Positions 1 to 4,479 of a stretch of 5,649 nt of DNA are shown in pieces. Position 1 is the stretch's first letter; each line of letters starts with the position of its first letter. The stretch covers positions 1-5,649 of the forward strand of contig JAGGWM010000071.1 in NCBI GenBank assembly GCA_021157445.1, given 5' to 3'. The translations under genes and the position numbers were made by a program. This stretch comes from Thermococcus sp. Lineage in GTDB: Archaea > Methanobacteriota_B > Thermococci > Thermococcales > Thermococcaceae. Below the pieces are notes generated by a model. It did not search any database and was not told the DNA's origin. It saw nothing but the letters and a program-made list of their open reading frames with translations.

Positions 1-803
1 GCTTGACTTGAACTAACTGGGAGTCCGAACATATTCGCTAAGCTAACTGCTATGGCAGATCCAAATTGGGCAGAAAAAGCCGATATGGGTCCAAGAGAGG
101 TGATCTTTTTTCCAACAGTGTACATAACAGCATAGCTGAAAGTTAAGGAGCCTAAGGCCAGGCTTAAAGCCCCGAACATTCCAGCGGTTTTTGGACTAAA
201 GAAACCCGCTCCAACGAGAAGGCCTGTTGCATTTGCAACCTCATTTGCTCCAAAGTTAAATGCCATATAAGATCCTCCAAGAACAGCGAGCCATTTGTAA
301 AGGAACTCAATTCTGCCCAAGCTTTTGATGCTGTTTATTATTTTCCCATAAAACTTGAAGAGTATTAAGGCAAAGAGTGCCGCCAAGATGGGGGAGAACA
401 TCCATGCTCCGGCTATTTTAATTAAAGTCTCCCATTTTATCGGCGCGTTGATTGCTATCCCCACTCCAACAACTCCACCTACTATAGCCTGGGTAGTAGA
501 TACCGGGAGTCCTTTTATGGTGGCTATCGTCACCCAAATGCCAGCTGCTAGAAGGGCTATTATAGCAATTTTAAGGGTTAGATACTCTGGTGGAACAATG
601 CCTTTGCCTATCGTTTTCATAACCTTGTAGCCCTTTAAGTAAGCCCCAAGCATGACGAATATGGCTATTGTTAAAGTTGCCTGATGGAAGCTCAATAGTC
701 CAGCACCTACTGCAGTCCCCATCGCATTTGCACTGTCGTTGGCTCCTATATTCCATGCTATATAGAATGTAATTGCAATTGCCGCTATCACTATTGCGTC
801 CAT
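1..803 (-). CDS. PiT-family inorganic phosphate permease, N-terminal part (C-terminus outside window)
   Basis: This is a membrane transporter of the PiT (PHO4) family, which takes up inorganic phosphate by cation symport. From the ATG at 803-801, 267 codons are visible and the gene runs off the left edge with no stop. The family's internal duplication is clear. The first half has GANDSANAMG at residues 20-29 and GLPVSTTQA at 98-106. The second half has FGANEVANATG at 184-194 and GLPVSSSQ at 260-267. Hydrophobic stretches of membrane-segment type lie at roughly 2-18, 42-56, 77-95, 129-150, 171-183 and 210-230. A GGTGA Shine-Dalgarno site (813-809, minus strand) supports this start. The gene is divergent from porG and has no evident metabolic link to it. 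The family call is firm; the transported ion (phosphate rather than sulfate, which some relatives carry) is inferred from the family. Confidence 0.93.
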   Translation of the reverse strand, partial: MDAIVIAAIAITFYIAWNIGANDSANAMGTAVGAGLLSFHQATLTIAIFVMLGAYLKGYKVMKTIGKGIVPPEYLTLKIAIIALLAAGIWVTIATIKGLPVSTTQAIVGGVVGVGIAINAPIKWETLIKIAGAWMFSPILAALFALILFKFYGKIINSIKSLGRIEFLYKWLAVLGGSYMAFNFGANEVANATGLLVGAGFFSPKTAGMFGALSLALGSLTFSYAVMYTVGKKITSLGPISAFSAQFGSAIAVSLANMFGLPVSSSQ

Positions 804-830
804 CGCTTTCACCGTCTATAGGAGGTAGAG

Positions 831-845
831 CTTAAAAAAATTAAC
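831..845 (-). promoter_or_regulatory. Possible TATA-like element for the permease gene
   Basis: On the minus strand a T7 run ends in AAG, about 30-40 nt upstream of the permease ATG. This is the only A/T-rich, TATA-like stretch at a sensible distance. It would give a very short leader starting near the GGTGA site. It is a poor match to a Thermococcales TATA box and no convincing BRE precedes it, so the call is weak. Confidence 0.25.
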
Positions 846-868
846 TCTTGTGCCTTCTGGTTCTTTAT

Positions 869-882
869 TTTACAAACGTAAA
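869..882. promoter_or_regulatory. Short dyad TTTAC-N4-GTAAA
   Basis: Five-base arms pair perfectly around AAAC. The element lies about 66 bp upstream of the permease start and over 100 bp upstream of the porG TATA box. It could be a regulator half-site pair or chance in A/T-rich DNA; nothing in the sequence says which. Confidence 0.2.
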
Positions 883-920
883 GGCAAATTTTGTGTCTGC
901 TGGTGTATCATCTTATCCAT

Positions 921-939
921 TGAACATATCATCTGTTCA
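921..939. promoter_or_regulatory. Candidate operator: perfect dyad TGAACA-N7-TGTTCA
   Basis: Two perfect 6-bp inverted arms, TGAACA (921-926) and TGTTCA (934-939), flank a 7-bp spacer, giving a 19-bp site of the size bound by dimeric helix-turn-helix regulators. Its centre (930) is about 64 bp upstream of the porG TATA box and about 127 bp upstream of the permease start. That placement would suit an activator of porG more than a repressor. The outer TGAA/TTCA resembles the TGAAA-N3-TTTCA consensus known for the Pyrococcus Lrp-family regulator FL11, but the spacing differs. Which protein binds, if any, is unknown. Confidence 0.35.
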
Positions 940-982
940 CTTTTACTCAAAGACAGATGCCGAAAGAGGTTTCTTGCCATAC

Positions 983-998
983 CGAAAACTAAATAAAT
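983..998 (+). promoter_or_regulatory. porG promoter: BRE plus TATA box
   Basis: CGAAAA (983-988) is a purine-rich BRE-like element directly before the A/T-rich box TAAATAAAT (990-998). The usual archaeal spacing of about 25 nt puts transcription start near 1019. That leaves a leader of about 24 nt holding the porG Shine-Dalgarno site at 1029-1034. The same CGAAAA-plus-TATA arrangement precedes porD. Confidence 0.6.
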
Positions 999-1028
999 GC
1001 ACTAGGAGAAATAATACCGACAAAACTT

Positions 1029-1034
1029 GGGAGG
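1029..1034 (+). promoter_or_regulatory. porG ribosome binding site, fixes the start
   Basis: GGGAGG ends 8 nt before the ATG at 1043. It decides for this start over the in-frame upstream TTG at 848, which has no such site. Confidence 0.7.
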
Positions 1035-1042
1035 AAGAGACG

Positions 1043-1600
1043 ATGATAGAGATTCGTTTTCACGGTAGAGGTGGACAAGGTGCAGTTACAGCCGCAAACA
1101 TTCTAGCTGAAGCAGCTTTCTTAGAGGGCAAGTACGTCCAAGCATTCCCGTTCTTTGGTGTTGAAAGAAGAGGTGCTCCAGTTACAGCTTTCACAAGAAT
1201 TGACGAGAAGCCAATTAGAATCAAGACCCAGATTTATGAGCCAGATGTTGTGGTTGTCCTTGACCCCTCTCTCTTGGATACGGTTGACGTTACGGCAGGT
1301 CTAAAAGAGGGAGGAATGGTAATTATAAACACCGAAAAGACCAAGGAGGAAGTCCTTGAGAAGCTCAAAAAGAAGCCAGCCAAACTGGCACTTGTTGACG
1401 CTACAACAATAGCCTTGGAGATCCTTGGTTTGCCGATTACAAATACCTCAATTCTTGGCGCTGTTGCAAAAGCAACAGGAATAGTTAAGATAGAAAGCGT
1501 GGAAGAGGCCATTAAGGATACCTTCTCAGGAGAACTTGGTGAAAAGAACGCCAAGGCTGCAAGAGAGGCCTTTGAGAAGACTGCTGTTTACGAGCTTTGA
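1043..1600 (+). CDS. porG: Pyruvate/2-ketoisovalerate ferredoxin oxidoreductase, shared gamma subunit
   Basis: The gamma subunit of 2-oxoacid:ferredoxin oxidoreductases is a cytoplasmic structural and CoA-contacting domain. In P. furiosus one PorG serves both POR and VOR. The protein has 185 residues (about 20 kDa), the usual gamma size. It opens with the family glycine motif GRGGQGAV (residues 8-15), followed by [12 protein letters not shown] (36-47) and NTSILGAV (134-141). Its only gamma-type competitor would be a second copy near por or vor; none occurs before vorD or porD, which fits sharing. The start at 1043 is chosen because homologs begin MIEIRFHG and a GGGAGG site precedes it. It has its own promoter, and vorD follows after a 39-bp gap, so it probably heads the transcript. 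No sign of damage. Confidence 0.95.
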
Positions 1601-1614
1601 TTTTTCCTTCCTTT
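1601..1614 (+). terminator. T-rich stretch after porG, possible partial terminator
   Basis: The sequence right after the porG stop is pyrimidine-rich with a T5 run and two T-containing clusters (TTTTTCCTTCCTTT). Archaeal RNA polymerase can stop at T runs without a hairpin, so some transcripts may end here, giving more porG than vor message. The run is short, so read-through into vorD is expected. Confidence 0.22.
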
Positions 1615-1625
1615 AAAATCCATTC

Positions 1626-1633
1626 AGGGGTGA
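1626..1633 (+). promoter_or_regulatory. vorD ribosome binding site, supports a TTG start
   Basis: AGGGGTGA ends 6 nt before the TTG at 1640. It is a strong match to the archaeal anti-Shine-Dalgarno and is the main reason to accept the non-ATG start. The next in-frame ATG (1682) has no such site. Confidence 0.7.
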
Positions 1634-1639
1634 AACATC

Positions 1640-1957
1640 TTGAATACTTTATTCGGGGAGAAGAAGGCAAAAGCTGAAAAAATGGTATTTAAGTCCGTTA
1701 ATGAGTATCCAGAAGCCCCAATAACACTAGGGACAACATTATCAAACTTCACAGGTGACTGGAGAACTTTCATGCCAGTTGTCGATGAGAGCAAGTGTGT
1801 AAGGTGTTACATCTGCTGGAAATTCTGCCCAGAGCCGGCAATATACATCAAAGAAGACGGATATGTAGCGGTAGATTACGATTATTGTAAGGGTTGTGGA
1901 ATCTGCGCGAACGAGTGCCCAACGAAGGCAATAAGCATGGTAAGAGAAGAGAAGTGA
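1640..1957 (+). CDS. vorD: 2-ketoisovalerate ferredoxin oxidoreductase, delta (ferredoxin-like) subunit
   Basis: The delta subunit carries electrons from the catalytic beta subunit to external ferredoxin through two [4Fe-4S] clusters. It has 105 residues. Two CxxCxxCxxxCP motifs are intact: Cys53, 56, 59, 63 and Cys83, 86, 89, 93. In this fold the last Cys of each motif ligates the other cluster. The N-terminal half up to TGDWRTFMPVVD (39-50) is the segment typical of POR/VOR delta subunits. The start is TTG at 1640, giving the same 105-residue length as PorD; starting at Met15 would shorten it. It follows porG by 39 bp, and vorA starts 9 bp after its stop. Assignment to VOR rather than POR rests on position in the known porG-vorDAB-porDAB order and on its N-terminus, which differs from PorD. 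Confidence 0.93.
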   Translation: MNTLFGEKKAKAEKMVFKSVNEYPEAPITLGTTLSNFTGDWRTFMPVVDESKCVRCYICWKFCPEPAIYIKEDGYVAVDYDYCKGCGICANECPTKAISMVREEK

Positions 1958-1963
1958 GGTGGT
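1956..1963 (+). promoter_or_regulatory. vorA ribosome binding site overlapping the vorD stop
   Basis: GAGGTGGT includes the last two bases of the vorD TGA and ends 3 nt before the vorA ATG. The overlap suggests that translation of the two genes is coupled. The porD-porA junction has the same arrangement. Confidence 0.65.
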
Positions 1964-1966
1964 AAA

Positions 1967-3148
1967 ATGCCAAAGAAAGTTGTGAGTGGTAATTATGCGG
2001 CTGCTTACGCTGCTAAACATGCTAGAGTTGAGGTTGTAGCTGCTTATCCCATCACTCCTCAAACTTCAATTATTGAGAAAATTGCTGAGTTCATAGCCAA
2101 TGGAGAAGTTGAAAACCTCCAATATGTTCCAGTGGAAAGTGAGCATTCGGCAATGGCGGCTTGTATTGGTGCAAGTGCTACTGGTGCGAGAGCTTTTACT
2201 GCTACTTCAGCCCAGGGTCTTGCTTTAATGCACGAGATGCTTCACTGGGCTGCTGGAGCAAGGCTTCCAATAGTTATGGTTGACGTTAACAGAGCAATGG
2301 CTCCTCCATGGAGTGTTTGGGATGATCAAACTGACTCCTTAGCCCAGAGGGACACCGGGTGGATGCAGTTCTATGCCGAGAACAACCAAGAGGTTTACGA
2401 TGGAGTGCTAATGGCGTTCAAGATTGCGGAGCACGAAAAGGTTAATCTCCCAGTCATGATAGTTGAGAGCGCATTTATTTTGAGCCACACTTACGATGTA
2501 GTTGACATGCCGGAGCAGGAAGAGATAGATGAGTTCCTCCCACCAAGAAAGCCCTTATACACACTCACCGACTTCGAGAACCCATTCTCCGTTGGTGCTT
2601 TAGGAACTCCAGCTGACTATTACGAGTTCAGGTATAAGATAGCCGGGGCAATGGAAGAAGCAAAGAAAGTCATCAAAGAGGTTGGAAGGGAGTTCGGCGA
2701 GAGATTTGGAAGAGACTACAGCCAAATGATAGAGTTATACAGGACTGATGACGCTGAAATAGTGTTCATGGGAATGGGTTCCCTCATGGGAACTGTGAAA
2801 GAGGCAGTTGATATGCTAAGAAGCGAGGGATATAAAGTAGGTGCCGCAAAGGTTAGATGGTTCAGACCGTTCCCGAAGGAAGAGCTCTATGAATTGGCAA
2901 AGAACGTTGAGGGAATAGCAGTTCTCGATAGAAACTTCTCATTTGGGCAAGAGGGAATACTATTCAATGAAGCTAAGGGTGTTCTCTACAACACTGATGC
3001 AAGGCCAATAATGAAGAACTACATCGTTGGACTTGGTGGAAGAGACTTAACTGTGAACGACGTAAAAGCAATAGCCAAGAACATGAAAGAGATAATCGAA
3101 AAAGACGAGCTCGATAGAGAAGTTGAATGGTATCACTTGAAGAGGTGA
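1967..3148 (+). CDS. vorA: 2-ketoisovalerate ferredoxin oxidoreductase, alpha subunit
   Basis: The alpha subunit of VOR helps form the active site at the interface with VorB. The enzyme decarboxylates branched 2-oxoacids such as 2-ketoisovalerate to isobutyryl-CoA, reducing ferredoxin. It has 393 residues (about 44 kDa), the normal size. The N-terminal domain (about 1-240) carries YPITPQT (27-33), the threonine motif that contacts the 2-oxoacid and thiamine diphosphate in structurally known relatives, then VESEHSA (56-62), FTATSAQGLALMHE (77-90) and the Asn108-Arg109 pair; that Arg matches the substrate-binding Arg of PFOR. A second domain (about 260-360) includes FMGMGSLMGT and GLGGRDL. PorA (4480) is a full-length paralog. 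VorA has MAPPWSVWDDQTD (111-123) where PorA has LSAPINIWNDWQD, a likely specificity region. It overlaps vorB's binding site at its stop, showing tight co-translation. Confidence 0.94.
   Translation: MPKKVVSGNYAAAYAAKHARVEVVAAYPITPQTSIIEKIAEFIANGEVENLQYVPVESEHSAMAACIGASATGARAFTATSAQGLALMHEMLHWAAGARLPIVMVDVNRAMAPPWSVWDDQTDSLAQRDTGWMQFYAENNQEVYDGVLMAFKIAEHEKVNLPVMIVESAFILSHTYDVVDMPEQEEIDEFLPPRKPLYTLTDFENPFSVGALGTPADYYEFRYKIAGAMEEAKKVIKEVGREFGERFGRDYSQMIELYRTDDAEIVFMGMGSLMGTVKEAVDMLRSEGYKVGAAKVRWFRPFPKEELYELAKNVEGIAVLDRNFSFGQEGILFNEAKGVLYNTDARPIMKNYIVGLGGRDLTVNDVKAIAKNMKEIIEKDELDREVEWYHLKR
3142..3148 (+). promoter_or_regulatory. vorB ribosome binding site inside the end of vorA
   Basis: GAGGTGA contains the vorA stop (TGA, 3146-3148) and ends 5 nt before the ATG at 3154. 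It picks that ATG over the in-frame ATG at 3127, which lies within vorA and lacks a site. Confidence 0.75.
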
Positions 3149-3153
3149 CAAAA

Positions 3154-4089
3154 ATGGAGCTTCCTGCTGATGTTAAGAAAAGATTGACTCTGCCATTTGA
3201 GGAGCACTTTTATGCTGGGCATACTGCCTGTCAGGGCTGTGGTGCAGCCTTGGGATTAAGATATGTCCTTAAGGCATATGGAGGAAAGGCAATATTCGCA
3301 ATTCCCGCGTGTTGTTCTACAATCATAGCTGGTCCATGGCCATACACGGCTTTAAATGCTCCTCTCTTCCACACGGCATTTGAGACGACGGGTGCAGTAA
3401 TTAGCGGTATTGAGGCTGCTTTGAAGGCAAAGGGATACAAGGTAAAGGGTGAAGATGGGATAATGGTCATTGGATGGGCAGGTGATGGAGGTACCGCTGA
3501 CATAGGCCTGCAGGCCCTAAGTGGTTTCCTTGAAAGAGGACATGACGCTCTCTACATCATGTATGATAATGAGGCTTACATGAATACCGGTATTCAGAGG
3601 TCTTCATCAACACCATACGGGGCATGGACAACAAATACACCAGGTGGAAAGAAGCACTTCCTTGAACAGAGACCAAAGAAAAAGGTTATCGATATCGTTA
3701 TAGCTCACAAACCAGCTTATGCAGCAACTGCAAGCGTTGCCTATCCAGAGGACTTCATGAGAAAGCTCAAAAAGGCTCAAACGATTAAGGGGCCTGCTTT
3801 TATTCAGCTATTCGCACCGTGCCCAACTGGATGGAGAAGCCCAACGGACAAGACCATAGAACTTGCTCGCTTAGCAGTTCAAACAGCGTATTTCCCGCTG
3901 TTTGAATATGAAAACGGAAAGTACAAGATAAACATGCCTTCACCAAACAAAGAACCAAAGCCTCTGGAGGAGTATCTCAAGCTCCAGGGAAGATTTAAAT
4001 ACATGACAAAGGAGGACATGGAGATACTCCAAGAATGGGTGCTCAGGGAATGGGAAGAGCTTAAAAAGAAGGCCAAGCTCTTCGGCTGA
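3154..4089 (+). CDS. vorB: 2-ketoisovalerate ferredoxin oxidoreductase, beta (thiamine diphosphate) subunit
   Basis: The beta subunit binds thiamine diphosphate and the cluster that takes electrons from the hydroxyalkyl intermediate. It has 311 residues from the ATG at 3154, the usual length; an upstream in-frame ATG at 3127 would add nine residues inside vorA and is rejected. The thiamine/Mg2+ motif is GDG (110-112) through YDNEAYMNTG (137-146). Likely [4Fe-4S] ligands are Cys26 and Cys29 (CQGC), Cys54 and Cys223; the 25-residue step from the CxxC to the third Cys matches the proximal cluster of PFOR (inferred by comparison). The C-terminal part (about 215-311) is the beta-subunit tail found in this family. 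It is last of the vor set; a 62-bp gap with a likely new promoter follows. No beta-like gene for POR is in the window. Confidence 0.94.
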   Translation: MELPADVKKRLTLPFEEHFYAGHTACQGCGAALGLRYVLKAYGGKAIFAIPACCSTIIAGPWPYTALNAPLFHTAFETTGAVISGIEAALKAKGYKVKGEDGIMVIGWAGDGGTADIGLQALSGFLERGHDALYIMYDNEAYMNTGIQRSSSTPYGAWTTNTPGGKKHFLEQRPKKKVIDIVIAHKPAYAATASVAYPEDFMRKLKKAQTIKGPAFIQLFAPCPTGWRSPTDKTIELARLAVQTAYFPLFEYENGKYKINMPSPNKEPKPLEEYLKLQGRFKYMTKEDMEILQEWVLREWEELKKKAKLFG

Positions 4090-4104
4090 TTTTTAATTTC
4101 CTTT
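4090..4104 (+). terminator. T-rich stretch after vorB, possible terminator
   Basis: Directly after the vorB stop the sequence is T5, AA, T3, CC, T3. Without a hairpin this is a plausible intrinsic archaeal stop signal, and it comes just before a likely new promoter. Both runs are short, so partial read-through into porD is likely. Confidence 0.3.
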
Positions 4105-4105
4105 G

Positions 4106-4119
4106 CGAAAAGTTTAAAG
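4106..4119 (+). promoter_or_regulatory. Internal promoter for porDA(B): BRE plus TATA box
   Basis: CGAAAA (4106-4111) precedes GTTTAAAG (4112-4119), with the palindromic TTTAAA core. Start of transcription about 25 nt downstream falls near 4140, giving a leader of about 12 nt that begins at the porD Shine-Dalgarno site. The identical CGAAAA hexamer before the porG TATA box supports the call. This promoter would let the por genes be made independently of vor. Confidence 0.55.
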
Positions 4120-4121
4120 AA

Positions 4122-4139
4122 AAGTGTGATAACTCACTT
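4122..4139. promoter_or_regulatory. Small dyad AAGTG-N8-CACTT near the porD start of transcription
   Basis: Five-base arms (4122-4126 and 4135-4139) pair perfectly. A nested alternative GTGA-TAAC-TCAC (4126-4137) also exists. The dyad lies between the TATA box and the predicted start of transcription, where a repressor operator would sit. It is short and could be chance. Confidence 0.25.
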
Positions 4140-4147
4140 GGGGTGGT
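4140..4147 (+). promoter_or_regulatory. porD ribosome binding site
   Basis: GGGGTGGT ends 4 nt before the ATG at 4152. The in-frame GTG at 4143 lies inside this site and so cannot be the start. Confidence 0.65.
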
Positions 4148-4151
4148 ATGT

Positions 4152-4469
4152 ATGGCGGAAAGTCCGTTCAAAGCCGATATTGAAAGAGTCCAAAAAGAGT
4201 ATAGCGAAAAAATGACGCCAGGTGCAATAGTTTACATTCCCGGAAGCAGTGTTGTGAACAAGACCGGCGGTTGGAGAGTTTTCATGCCACAGTTTAACAA
4301 GGATAAGTGTATCAGATGTTTCATGTGCTACACTCTCTGCCCAGAGCCGGCAATTTATCTGGACGAGGAGAACTATCCGGTGTTTGATTACGACTATTGT
4401 AAGGGTTGTGGGATCTGCGCAAATGAATGCCCAACCAAGGCAATTGAAATGGTTAGAGAATCCAAGTGA
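4152..4469 (+). CDS. porD: Pyruvate ferredoxin oxidoreductase, delta (ferredoxin-like) subunit
   Basis: The delta subunit of POR moves electrons from the catalytic subunits to ferredoxin. From the ATG at 4152 it has 105 residues, the same length as VorD, and all eight ligand cysteines sit at the same positions: Cys53, 56, 59, 63 and Cys83, 86, 89, 93, in two CxxCxxCxxxCP motifs for two [4Fe-4S] clusters. The N-terminus (MAESPFKADIERVQKE) is that of PorD and differs from VorD, while the C-terminal half is nearly the same as VorD. An apparent upstream GTG start at 4143 is rejected because it lies in the Shine-Dalgarno site. A promoter precedes it, and porA begins 10 bp after its stop with an overlapping binding site. 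Confidence 0.94.
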   Translation: MAESPFKADIERVQKEYSEKMTPGAIVYIPGSSVVNKTGGWRVFMPQFNKDKCIRCFMCYTLCPEPAIYLDEENYPVFDYDYCKGCGICANECPTKAIEMVRESK

Positions 4470-4475
4470 GGTGGT
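4468..4475 (+). promoter_or_regulatory. porA ribosome binding site overlapping the porD stop
   Basis: GAGGTGGT includes two bases of the porD TGA and ends 4 nt before the porA ATG. The 13 bases around it (4464-4476) are identical to the vorD-vorA junction (1952-1964). Confidence 0.65.
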
Positions 4476-4479
4476 ATAA

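Larger units (their letters stand above)
804..1042. other. Divergent intergenic region between permease and porG
   Basis: These 239 bp separate two divergently transcribed genes, so both promoters must lie here. I see a strong porG promoter near the right end, a weak permease promoter near the left end, and between them a perfect 6+6 dyad (921-939), a TATCATCT direct repeat (906-913, 927-934) and a short TTTAC/GTAAA dyad (869-882). The porG frame stays open upstream to a TTG at 848. The 65 extra residues it would add are Ser/Asn/Lys-rich, unlike any part of the gamma-subunit family, and overlap the porG promoter, so I treat this stretch as non-coding. I found no RNA gene. Confidence 0.7.

Noticed and set aside
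355..630. 91-codon open frame on the plus strand
   Set aside because: It lies wholly opposite the phosphate permease, whose minus-strand translation has clear family motifs.
962..973. GAAA-GAGG-TTTC small dyad just before the porG promoter
   Set aside because: Four-base arms are too short to separate from chance, and the 4-base spacer does not fit the FL11 consensus of three.
848..1042. Open-frame extension of porG upstream to a TTG at 848
   Set aside because: The added 65 residues do not look like any gamma subunit, lie across the porG promoter, and have no Shine-Dalgarno site. The ATG at 1043 has one and gives the family length.
1612..1619. TTTAAAAT as a TATA box for vorD
   Set aside because: A start 25 nt downstream would fall at the vorD TTG itself, cutting off its Shine-Dalgarno site, and no BRE precedes it.
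3127..3153. Upstream ATG for vorB
   Set aside because: It would overlap vorA by 22 bp and has no binding site, while the ATG at 3154 has GAGGTGA at good spacing and gives the standard 311 residues.
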